A stretch of 64,000 nucleotides of DNA from Cymbidium sinense (taxonomy: Eukaryota > Streptophyta > Magnoliopsida > Asparagales > Orchidaceae): the NCBI GenBank assembly GCA_021442155.1, contig CM038216.1:86524945-86588944 (forward strand), read 5' to 3'. How positions within the stretch are numbered: position 1 is the first letter of the stretch; each line of letters begins with the position of its first letter. A program made the position numbers and the translations under genes. This document shows, one piece after another, positions 1-11,501 of the stretch. The notes beneath the pieces are model-generated. The model had not been told where the DNA came from. It was given only the letters and a program-made list of their open reading frames with translations, and searched no databases.

Positions 1-2718
1 AAAGAGAAAACCAAAAATAAAAAATAAAAAAAATAAAACATAAACCCTAAACTAAAAAAAAAACTAAACCTATAATAAAAATAAAATAAACCTAAACCCA
101 AACTAAAATAAACTAAACTAAAGTAAATGAAACCTAAATCTAAACCTAAACCTAAACAAAATAAAATAAGATAAACAAAAAACAAAACTAAACCTGAACT
201 TAAAAAAAATAAAACCTAAAAATAAACCTAAAATAAAAACCTAAAACCTAAACCTAAAAAAATAAAATAAAAACTTAAACCAAAACATAAAAAATAAAAA
301 ATAAAACTTAAACCTAAAAAATAAAATAATAATAAAACTAAACTAAAAATAAACCTAAACCTAAACCTAAAAAATAAACTAAAATAAAAAACCTAAACTA
401 AAATAAATAAACTAAACTAAATAAAAATAAAAATAAGCCTAAATAAAAATAAAAATAAAATGAACTAAAATAAATAAAAAATAAACTAAATAAACTTAAA
501 CATTCTAGTTTACTTAATTAAAAATAAATAAAGAAATAAAAAAAATATAAAACATAAAAAAATCCTAACCGCAAATCCTAAACCCTAAACTCTAAACCTA
601 CAACCCTAAAGCCTAAACCTTAAACCCTAAAACCATAAACCCTAAACCCTAAACCCTAGACCCTAAAACCCTAAACCCTAAACCCTAAACCCTAAAACCT
701 AAACCTAAACCCTAAACCCTAAACCCTAAACCCTAAACCTTAAACCCTAAAACCCTAAACCCTAAACCCTAAATGCTAAACCCTAAACCCTAAACTCTAA
801 ACCCTTAAAACCTAAATCTAAAAATAAACTAAACTTAAAATAAAAAAATAAACATAAAAATAAATAAACCTAAAAACTAAACTAAAATAAAATAAATAAA
901 ACTTAAACTAAATTAAAATAAATCCTAAAAAATAAAAAACCACAATAAGATAATACTTAAACAAAAATAAAAACCTAAAATAAATTAAAATAAAAACAAA
1001 ATAAAAACATAAACCAAAAAATAAACCTAAAAATAAAACTTAAAAATAAATAAAAAATAAAACCTAAACCCTAAACCCTAAACTAAAAAAAACCCAAACA
1101 TAAAATAAAAAAATAAAATAAACCTAAACCTAATATAAATTAAATAAAACCTAAACCTAAACCTAAAATAAACTAACCCTAAACCCTAAACTAAATAAAA
1201 TATAATAAACAAAAAATAAACTTAAACCCAAACTAAATAATAAAACCTAAAAATAAACTTAAAATAAAAACTTAAAAAAATAAAATAAAACCTAAACCTA
1301 AAAATAAAAGATAAAACCTAAACATAAAAAATAAAATTAAAATAAAATTAAACTAAAAAATAAGCATAAACCTAAACCTAAACCTAAAAAATAAATTAAA
1401 ATGTAAAACCCAAACTGAAATAAATAAACATAAAAGAAATAATCTAAATTAAATAAAATAAAAATTAAAACTAAATAAAAATATAAAATAAACTAGCTAA
1501 ACCAAATAACCTGAAACCATAAACCCTAAACCCTAAACACTAAATCATAGAGCCTAAACCCTAAAAATAAACCCTAAACCCTAAACCCTAAACCCCTAAA
1601 CTAAACCTAAAACCTAAACCTAAACCTAAACTAAACTAAACTCCTAACACTAACCTAAACCTAAATGTTAAACCTTAAACCTAAACTAACCTAAACAAAC
1701 TAAGTCCTAAAACCCTAAACCTAAAGACTAAACTATAAACCTAAACCTTAAACCCACCTTAAACTGAACCCTAAACCCTAAACCTAAACCTCAACCCTAA
1801 ATCCTAAACCACTAAAGCTAAACACTAAATAATAAACCCTAAACCTTAAAACCCTAAAGCCTAAACACTAAACCCTAAAACCTACAACCCTAGACACTAA
1901 ACCCTATACCCTGAACCCTAAACCCTAAACCTTGTATCATAAATCCTAAAAACCTAAAACTGAAACCTAAACTAAATAAAAATTTAAAATAAAATAAATG
2001 AGAAAGCCTAAACCTAAATAAAATATTAAAAAAGAAAGACCTAAACTTAAACATAAAAATAAAATAAAATAAAATAAAATAAATAAACAAAAATAAAATA
2101 AATAAAAACCTAAACTAAACTAAACAAGTAAAATAAACCTAAAATTAAAAAAAAAATCTAAATAAAATAAGAACTAAAGGTTAACCTTAAATAACATAAA
2201 CCTAAAATAAAATAAACTAAAAACTAAATAAAACCAAACCTAAATAATAAAACTAAAATTAAATAAAAATAAAACCTAAACCCTAAACTAAAAAAAAAAC
2301 CTAAACCTAAAATAAACTAAAATAAAAAACATAAACTATAATAAATAAATCTAAAATAAATAAACTAAAATAAAGAAAAATAAAAAATAAACTTAAATAA
2401 AAATAAAAAATAAAGTAAACTATAATAAATAAAAAATAAACTAAATATACTAAATAAACATAAACCTATGAGTTTACTTTTTTTTAAAAAAAAACCTTAA
2501 ACCCTATATTCTAAATGCTAAACCCTAAACCCTAAAAAGCCCAAAACCCTAAACCCTAAACCCTAAACCCTAAAAGCTTAAACCCTAAAACCCTAAAAGC
2601 ATAAACCCTAAACCCTAAACACCAAACCCTAAACCTAAAACAAAAGTAACTAAATATATTAAAAAATAAAGCTAAACCCTAAAACCTAATGAACCTAAAC
2701 CTAAACCTAAACCCTAAG

Positions 2719-3030
2719 AATGCACATAGCTTTAAAGGTAGGAACATCACCATCAACTAGGCTCAGTCTAGATCTAGCGATGGAGGCGAAGGCAAAGGCG
2801 GTGGTTATCGCAATGGTGGTGGGGGATATGGAGGTGCTGGTGGATATGGCGTTGGTGGTCAGAGCAGTAGAGGTTATAGAGGTGGGAGGAGCGATGGAGG
2901 TAACAACCATGGTGGTGGCAGATGGAGAGATCAAGGATATAATGGTGGATTCCACTAGTCGAGAGGTCAAGGTGGTTTTGATGGGAACTAGAGAAACTGA
3001 AGAACAGCTGATATGATCTGCTACTTATGG
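2719..3030 (+). pseudogene. Glycine-rich RNA-binding protein tail fragment, copy a
   Basis: Plant glycine-rich RNA-binding proteins (GRP7/GRP8 type) have an N-terminal RRM followed by a Gly/Tyr/Arg tail. In the frame beginning at 2719 this fragment reads the last RRM strand (R-N-I-T-I-N, stop, A-Q-S-R) and then a tail rich in GGY, GGG, YGGA and RSDGG, ending D-G-N, stop, R-N, stop at 3000. The frame has no shift over about 94 codons but has three TAG codons, at 2758 (the usual Glu of NEAQSR), near 2954 (a Tyr in the related copies) and 2989 (the Trp of GNWRN). The rest of the RRM, the promoter and most of the 3' UTR are missing; telomere-like repeat resumes at about 3031. The family call comes from motif recognition and I am fairly sure of it. 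It cannot make a protein. Confidence 0.8.
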
Positions 3031-6000
3031 AAATAAACATAAACATAAACCTAAACTTATAAAATAAACTAAAATAAATAAACCTAAAATAAATAAACTA
3101 AACTAAATAAAAATAAAAAATCAACCTAATTAAAATAAACTAAAATAAATATAAAAATAAACTAAATAAACCTAAACCTATCAGTTTAGTTAATTAAAAA
3201 AACCCCTAAACCCTAAACCCTAAAACTAACCCTAAACCTAGAATCTTAAATCTTAAAAAATCCTGAACCTTAAACCCTAAACCGTAAACCTTAAATGCTA
3301 AACACTAAAGCCTAACCCTAAACCCTAAACCCTAAATAAAATAAACCTAATATAAAATAAATTAAAAACTAAATAAAATTATAAACTTAAAAAAAAAACT
3401 AAATCTAAAATAAAAATAAAATAAACTTAAACCTAAACTAAAATAAACTAAACTAAAAAAAATAAAACTTAAACCTAAACCTAAACTAAATAAAATAAAA
3501 TAAACTAAAAATAAACTTAAACCTAAACTTAAAAATAAAACCTAAAATAAACCTAAAATAAAAACCTAAAACCTAAACATAAGAAAAAAATAAAAAAACT
3601 AAACTTAAACCTAAAAACAAAAAATAAAAACTAAACCTAAAAAATAACATAAACTAAAATAAAAAAAACTAAAATAAAATAAGTAAACCTAAAATAAATA
3701 AACTAAACTAAATAAAAATAAAAATTAAACCTAAATAAAAATAAAAAAATAAATTACTCTAGAATAAATAAAATATAAACAAAGTATACAAAATAAACCT
3801 AAACCTACCAGTTTACTTAATTTTTAAAAAAGAACCCTAAATCCTAAACCCTAAAGCCTAAACCTACAACCCTAACACTAAATCCTAAACCACAAACCCT
3901 AAAAACTCCTAAACACTAAACTAACCCTAAACCCAAAACCCTAAAACCTAAACCCTAACCCTAAACCAAAACCTAAACCTATAACCTAAACTTAAACCTA
4001 AAACTCAATAAAGCTAAACCCTAAACTTAAATTAACCTTAACCTAAACTCCCTAACTAAACTCCTAACCCTTAACCTAAACTTACAACCTAAAGTTTAAA
4101 CCTAAACCTAAAACTATAAACCCTAAACTTAAACCCTAAACCTAAACCTTAAACCCTAAACCCTAAACTCTAAACTATAAACCCTAAACCTTAAAACCCT
4201 AAATTAAAACCTAAACCTTAAACCCTAAAAAAAATCCTAAACCCTAAATCTAAACCCTAGACCACAACCCTAAACTCTAAACCCTAAAACTAAAACCCTA
4301 AAACTTAAAACCTAAAATAAACTAAACCTACAAGTAATAAACATAAAATAAGTAAACCTAAAAACTAAACTATAATAAAATAAAGAAAAACTTAAACTAA
4401 ACTAAAAATTAAAATATACCTAAAAATAAAAAACCTCAATAAGATAATACTTAAAAAAGTAAAAAAAAATAAACCTAAAATAAATTAAATTAAAAACATA
4501 CACCAAAAATAAAACTTAAAAATAAATAAAAAATAAAACCTAAACCCTAAACCCTACACTATAAAGAAAACTTAAAACTAAAATAAATAAAATAAAATAA
4601 ACCTAAAACTAAACTAAATTAAATAAAATGAAAACCTAAACCTAAAATAAACTAACCGTAAACCCTAAACAAAATAAAATAAAATAAAGAAAAATAAACC
4701 TAAACCTAAAGTAAATAATAAAACCAAAAAAAAACTTAAAATAAAACTTAAAACCTATACCTAAAAAAATAAAATAAAAAACCTAAACCTAACCTAAAAT
4801 AAAATAAAACCTAAACCTAAAAATAAAATTAAAATTAAACTAAACTAAAAAAGTAAACATAATCTTAAACCTAAACCTAAAAAATAAACTAAAATGAAAA
4901 ACCTAAACTGAAATAAATAAACATAAATAAATATACTAAATTAAATAAAAATAAAAATTAAACCTAAATAAAAATATAAAATAAACTAACTAAACTAAAT
5001 AACCTGAAACCCTAAACCCTAAACCCTAAACACTAAATCGTAAAGCCTAAACCCTAAACCCTAAACCTACAACTCTAAACCCTAAACCCTAAAAAATCCT
5101 AAACCCTAAACCCTAAACCCTAAGCCCTAACCCTAACCCTAAACCCTAAAATTCTAAACCTTAAACCCTAAACTAACCCTAAATCGTAAACCCTTAACCT
5201 TAAATCATAAAATCCCTAAACCCTAAAATCCCTAAACCCTAAAGCTTAAACAGTAAACCCTAAACTCTAAATCATAAACCTTAAAATCCTAAAGCCTAAA
5301 CCCTAAACCTTAAAACCTACAACCTTAGACACTAAACGCTAAACCCCGAACCCTAAACCCTAAACCTAAACCCTGAACCCTAAACCCTAAACCCTATACC
5401 ATAAATCCTAAAAACCTAAAAATTGAAACCTAAACTAAATAAAACATAAAATAAAATAAATAAAAAAATCCTAAACCTAAATTAAATATTAAAAATGAAA
5501 AACCTAAACTAAAACCAAAACCTAAACATAAAAATAAAATAAAATAATAAAAATAAACTAGAATAAAATAAATAAAAACCTAAACTAAACTAAATAAAAT
5601 AAAATAAACCTAAAGATAAAAAACCTAAATAAAATAAGAACTAAACGTTAATGTTAACAAAATAAACCTAAAATAAAATAAACTAAAAAATAAATAAAAT
5701 CCTGATCCTAAATAATAAACCTAAAATTAAATAAAAAAATAAAACCTAAACTATAATAAATAAATATAAAATAAATAAAAATAAAAAATAAACTTAAATA
5801 AAAATAAAAAATAAAGTAAACAATAATAAATAAAAAATAAACTAATTATACTAAATAAACTTAAACCTATGAGTTTACTTAATTTTTTTTTAAAAAGAAC
5901 CTTAAACCCTATATTCTAAACCTTAAACCCTAAAACCAAAATCCTACAACCCTAATCCCTAAACCCTAAACCCTAAACCCTAAAACACTAAACCCTAAAC

Positions 6001-6137
6001 CCTAAACTCTAAACCCTTAACCCTGAATCCTAAACCCTAAACACCAAACCCTAAACCTAAACCTAAAGTAACTAAATAAATTAAAAAATAAACCTAAACC
6101 CTAAAACCTAATAAACCTAAACATAAACCTAAACCCT

Positions 6138-6330
6138 ATGAATGCACAGAACCTTGATGGAAAGAACATCACCTTTAACTAGGCTCAGTTTGGATCTAGC
6201 GATGGAGGTGAAGGCGGAGGTGGTGGTTAATGCAATGGTGGATGGGAATATGGAGGTGCTGGTGGATATGGAGGTGGTGGTGAGAAAGCAAGTGGTTATG
6301 GAGGTGGAGGAGATGATGGCTATGGGAAAT
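6138..6330 (+). pseudogene. Glycine-rich RNA-binding protein tail fragment, copy b
   Basis: Reads M-N-A-Q-N-L-D-G-K-N-I-T-F-N, then TAG at 6180-6182, then A-Q, which is the end of a plant GRP-type RRM. A Gly-rich stretch with GYGGGG follows. The TAG sits at exactly the same codon as in copies a and f. The tail is shortened compared with copy a: the sequence jumps from the Gly-rich part to TATGGGAAATAAAC, the same 3' end that copy a has (TATGGAAATAAAC). Copies a and b therefore share both ends and are duplicates of one block, as the 3.4 kb duplication predicts; b then lost about 0.1 kb. Non-functional. Confidence 0.75.
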
Positions 6331-9300
6331 AAACCTAAACTTAAAAAAAAATAAACTAAAATAAAAAACTTAAACTAAAGTAAATAAACCTAAAATAAAT
6401 AAACCAAACTAAATAAAATAAGCTAAAATAAATAAATAAAAACTAGATAAACTAAATAAACCTAAACCTACCAGTTTACTTAATTTTAAAAAAATCCTAA
6501 ATCCTAAACCATAAAACCCTAAACCCTGAACCCTGAACCCTAAACCCTAACCCCTAAACCCTAAACCCTAAATAAAATAAACCTAAAATAAAATAAATTA
6601 AAAACTAAATAAAAACCTAAACCTAAATAATAAACCTAGAAATAAATAAAAAATAAAACATAAACCCTAAACTAAAAGAAAAAAAATCGTAAACCTAAAA
6701 TAAAAATAAATTAAACTTAAACCTAAACTAAAATAAACTAAACTAATAAAAATAAAACCTAAACCTAAACCTAAACTAAATAAAATTAAATAAACTAAAA
6801 ATAGACCTAAACCTAAACTAAAAAATAAAACCTAAAAATAAAACTAAAATAAAAACCTAAAACTTAAACATAAGAAAATAAAATAAAAACTATACTTATA
6901 CCTAAAAAAAAAAAATAAAACCTAAACCTAAAAAATAAAAAAAAAAACTAAAATATTATAAATAAACCTAAAATAAATAAACTAAACTAAATAAAAATAA
7001 AAATTAAACCTAAATAAAAATAAAAAATAAAATATGCAATTAATAAATAAAGTAAACTAAAAACCTAAACACTGGTTTATAATTTTAAAAGAACCTAAAC
7101 CCTAAACCCTAAATCCTAAACCCTAAACCTAAACCTACAACCTAACACTAAATCCCCAACCTAAACTAAAAAAAAATCCTAAACCAAAAACCCTAAACCT
7201 AAACACTAAATAAACTAAACCCTAACTCTAAACCTAAAACCTAACCCTAAACCCTAACTCCTAATAAACTCCTAAACCAAACTTAAACTTAAACCTAAAA
7301 ACTCTAATCCCTAAACCTAAATCTTAAACCCTAACCTAACTACCCTAAACCCTAAACCTAAAACCCTAAACCCTAAACCTAAACCCTAAACCTAAAACCT
7401 AAACTCCTAAACCCTAAAGCCTAAAGCCTTGCCTAAAGCCTAAAACCCTAAACTAAAACCTAAACCCTGTCTAAACCTACCTTCTAAAACCTAAAAATAA
7501 AATAAATAATTAAACCTAAACAAAAATTAAAAAATAAATGAATAAATGCTTAAACTAAAACCAAAACTTATACCTAAAAATAAAATAAAATAAATAATAA
7601 AAATAAACCAAAATAAATTAAATAAAAACTAAGCTAAACTAGAAATAAAAAACTTAAATAAAATAAAAACTAAAAATAAAATAAACTTAGAATAAAATAA
7701 AATAAAAACTAAATAAAAACCTAAACATAAAAAATAAACTTAAAAGAAAGCCAAAAAATAAATTAAAAATAAAAACTAAAATAAAATAAAATAAATAAAA
7801 ACTTAAACTAAACTAAAATAATAAAATAAACCTTAAAAGAAAACACCTAAATAAATAAAACCTAATAAAATAAACTAAAATAAATAAAAACTTAAATAAA
7901 AATAAAAAATAAATAAAAAAAAAAATAAAACCTAAACCCTAAACTTAAGAAAATACCTAAACCTAAAATAAATAAAATAAAATAAACCTAAAAGTTTACT
8001 AAGATAAACTAAACTAAAATGAATAAAACCTAAACCTAAACCTAAAGTAAACTAAACCTAAACTTAGACCTAAACTAAAAAGTAAAACCTAATAATACAC
8101 CTAAAACCTAAACATAAACCTCAAAATAAATAATCAAACATAAACCTAAAAAATAAAATAAAAATAAAACTAAACTAAAAAATAAACATAAACATAAACA
8201 TAACCCTAAAAAAATAAACTAAAATAAAAAACATAAAATAAAATAAATAAACCTAAAATAAATAAACTGATCTATATATAAATAAAAAATAAACCTAAAT
8301 AAAAATATTAAAATAAACTATGATAACTAAAAATTAAACTAAATAAACATAAAAAAATCAGTTTACTTAATTTTTTTTTAAAAAAAACTCTAAACCTTAA
8401 AACCTAAAACTAGCCCTAAACCCTAAAACCTTAAATCCTAAACCCTAAACTCTAAACTAACCCTAAACCCTAAATCCTAAACACTAAACCCTAAACCCTA
8501 AGCACTAAACCTACAACCCTAAACCCTAAGAAACCCTAAACCCTAAACCCTAAACCCTAACCCTAAACCCTAAACCCTAAATAAAATAATCCTTAAATTA
8601 AATAAATTAAAAACTAAATAAAAAATTAAACTAAAAAATAAACTCAAAAATAAAACCTAAAATAAATAAAAAATAAAACCTAAACTAAAAAAACCTAAGC
8701 CTAAAATAAAAATAAAATAAACCTAATCCTAAACTAAAATAAATGAAACCTAAACCTAAACCTAAAATAAACTAAACCTAAACTAAATAAAATAAAATAA
8801 ACTAAAAATAAACTTAAACTTAAACTAAAAAATAAAACCTAAAAATAAACCTAAAAGAAAAACCTAAAACCTAATCCTAAAAAAATGAAATGAAAAAGTG
8901 AACCTAAGGCTAAAAATAAAAAGTCAAACATAAAATTACAAAAATAAAATAAAAATAAAGCTAAACTGAAAAACAAACATAAACCTAAACCTAAACCTAA
9001 AAAATAAACTAAAATAAAAAACATAAACTAAAATAAATAAACCTAAAATAAATAAACTAAACTAAATATAAATAAAAATTAAACTTTAATAAATAAATAA
9101 ATAAAAAGTTATCAAAATAAACTAAATAAACATAAACCTAACAGTTTACTTAATTTAAAAAAAATACTAAATCCTAAACCCTAAACCCTAATCCCTAAAT
9201 CCTAAACCCTAAACTTACATCCATAAACCCTAAACCCTAGAAAATGCTAAACCCTAAACCCCAATCTAACTCTAAACCCTAAACCCAAAAACCTAAATTG

Positions 9301-10229
9301 CAAAACCTAAACTAACCCTAATCCCTAAACCCTAAACCCTCAAAACCCTAAACCCTAAAGCTTAAACACTAAACCCTAAACCCTTACCCTAAACCCTAAA
9401 ACCCTAAACCCTAAAGCCCTAAACTCTAAACCATAAACCTTAAACCCTACATCCTAAAAACCTAAAAGCTAAAACTTAAACTAAATAAAACCTAAAAATA
9501 AAATAAATAAATAAACCTAAACCTAAATAAAAATAATAATAATAATAACATAAACTAAAACTTAAACTTAAACCTAAAAGTAAAATATAATATAAAATAA
9601 AAATAAACTAAAATAAAATAAATAAAAACCTAAACTAAACTAAAAAAATAAGAAAAACCTAAATTAAATAAAAACTAAAGATAAAATTAACCTAAAATAA
9701 AATAAAATAAAAATGAAATAAAAACATAAACCTGCAAAATAAACCTAAAATTAAATAAAAAAGAAAACCTAAACCTAAAATTTTAAAAAAACTAAACTTA
9801 AAATAAATTAAACCTAAAAATAAACTAAACCTAAATGTAACCCTAAACTAACTAAAAATGAACACTAAACCTACAACCCTAAACCCTAAACTAAAACCTA
9901 AACCTAAACCAAAACCCCAACCTAAAACCATCTCCATCTGCTCTCTGGCGATTCCATGTTCCCTTTCATTTTCTCATGGCTTGGTCGATCTGATCCTTCT
10001 TAATCATAATTTTTGATTATTTATCTCCATCAGCCCATCATCCTGCTTAAGTCCTGCATCCGTAAGAACTCTTCCCCTAATGCTTAGTCAATTTGATCTC
10101 AACTTCTTTTCATGGATGCACATTATGTTTGAATCTTGATGTGGAAAAGTTGGCCTTTGAATTCTCTTTAGTTGGTAAATTTTCCCACGCCAACTCGATA
10201 ACATTCAATCATTTTTCATAGCCTAAAGC

Positions 10230-11430
10230 TCCCGACATTGTCACTATCTTTGATTGATCCAAGGCATATTCTTATTCAGCTCTCTAATGACTTAGATTAC
10301 TCAAGATTTTTTCTCACCCTACTTTGTGTATAATTGTCAAATGAGGTTTTGAAATGGTCTCCTCTTTTGATGTAGAAGAGGAATCTCTAATTGTTCCTTT
10401 ATGGCTAGCTCTTCCTATATGAGAATACGCTTACACATCAAGTTCTATTTGATTGGTGCTCTTGGTCGGCCTTTTCAAATTGATAGGCCATCACCGCGAT
10501 CATGACCTCGCTTGCTCATATTTTGGTTGAGATTGATATTACCAAAAGTATCTTAAAGAAGTATGGATCGCTCTAAGAAATTTGGTTATAATAAAAAAAG
10601 TGGAATTTGAAACTTTTCCTATTTTTTGCACATATTGTAAGATTCATGGTCATGATCATTCTGAATGCTTTGTGTTGCATCCTCATCTTAAAAAGAATAA
10701 ATTGCCAGATCCTAATCCCTCTCTAGAAATGAAAAAATCAATAAATTTGCTTATGTGCCTAAAGTCACTCAAAATGGAACTCATCCCCCTACCCCTACTA
10801 TTTTATTATCTACTGATTTGCCTATTGAAGAGCAATCTGAGCATGTTAAAAATAATGCTTATGAGGTTGTGAGGAGGCTAATGATAACTTACCTAACATT
10901 GCTTCTAATTGTAATAATTTGGCTCCTCAAGACAATACCTTGACTAAGTCTAATCTACCCCTCTTAGTGAACCCGAGACTCATATGAACCCTAGTGGAGA
11001 TTTGAATGGAAACTTCGTTGGATCAAAATTTGAAAACAAATTCCAATTGTTCATCTCATGAAAGAATAAAATCTAAAAAATGGTGATCCTTTGGTCATGG
11101 AACAAAATTTGAAAGGTAATTCTAAAATTGAGCATGAAATCTATGCTATTAATGGCTTCACAACCTCTCCTTCTCCTACCCTATAGAGTGATACACATGC
11201 TAACCCAATTTCTCAACTTAATTTTGACACTAAAGAAGGGGAAATTACCATTAGGAATGCTTTGATAGATACTGGTCCTATTTTGAATATCACAAATCAC
11301 GCTCTCTCGGATGGAGATACTTTATACATAGATCGACCTTTTCAAACTTATTAAAAAAATCTTAAAGCTAGAATGTTCACTAATAGCTCCACCGTAACCA
11401 CTAGATCTTCTCTAACTTCCCATAAATAAT
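10230..11430 (+). pseudogene. LINE ORF1 remnant: DUF4283 plus CCHC zinc knuckle
   Basis: ORF1 of plant L1 elements encodes a nucleic-acid-binding protein that coats the element RNA. Remnants seen, in several frames: a DUF4283-like part at about 10250-10580, including W-S-P-L-F/F-D-V-E-E-E near 10350-10385, V-P-L-W-L-A-L-P near 10400 and G-A-L-G-R-P-F-Q-I-D near 10455-10485; then K-K-V-E-F-E-T-F-P-I-F and the knuckle C-T-Y-C-K-I-H-G-H-D-H-S-E-C near 10615-10670, which keeps the C-x2-C-x4-H-x4-C spacing; then a Lys/Pro-rich segment and low-complexity sequence. Stop codons and frameshifts interrupt it from the start, so the true initiation codon cannot be fixed. The zinc knuckle and its downstream H-P-H-L-K-K are the best-preserved part. 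Confidence 0.78.
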
Positions 11431-11501
11431 TATTTCATGTTATCTCTTCTTCTTGCTTTTTATTTTTTCAATTATCTCTTTTCCTTTTCTTTTATTTTAT
11501 T

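Larger units (their letters stand above)
943..7074 (+). repeat. 3.3-3.4 kb segmental direct duplication inside the array
   Basis: Several non-telomeric landmarks occur twice at a near-constant offset. AATAAGATAATACTTAAA is near 953 and 4438. AAATAACCTGAAACC is near 1503 and 4996. The box at 2471 returns at 5872, 3183 at 6473 and 3810 at 7074, and the glycine-rich fragment at 2719 returns at 6138. Offsets are 3264-3495 bp. Together they support one tandem duplication of roughly 3.4 kb followed by indels. The exact ends are not visible because the flanks are the same low-complexity repeat. Confidence 0.7.
1..9930 (+). repeat. Degenerate telomere-like satellite array (left block)
   Basis: Nearly 10 kb of CCCTAAA-derived repeats. 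Clean CCCTAAA runs (for example about 640-790, 2520-2600, 5080-5150 and 8540-8580) alternate with long tracts of CCTAAA, CTAAA and AAATAAA. A conserved box close to AGTTTACTTAATT followed by A/T recurs at 507, 2471, 3183, 3810, 5872, 6473, 7074, 8360 and 9143, usually just before a CCCTAAA-rich block. All repeats run in the CCCTAAA orientation on this strand. The array is too degenerate to be a working telomere. Apart from two glycine-rich-protein fragments (2719-3030 and 6138-6330) I see no gene here; the short open frames are by-products of the repeat. Confidence 0.93.

Noticed and set aside
1..800. Functional telomere
   Set aside because: The repeat is in the right orientation for a left chromosome end, but it is highly degenerate, interrupted by gene fragments and transposons, and the same array recurs tens of kilobases inward. 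Interstitial or subtelomeric satellite is the safer call.
2707..3046. Open frames on both strands over glycine-rich fragment a
   Set aside because: They are out-of-frame readings of a Gly-codon-rich pseudogene fragment; the frame that matches the GRP family is a third one and contains three TAG codons.
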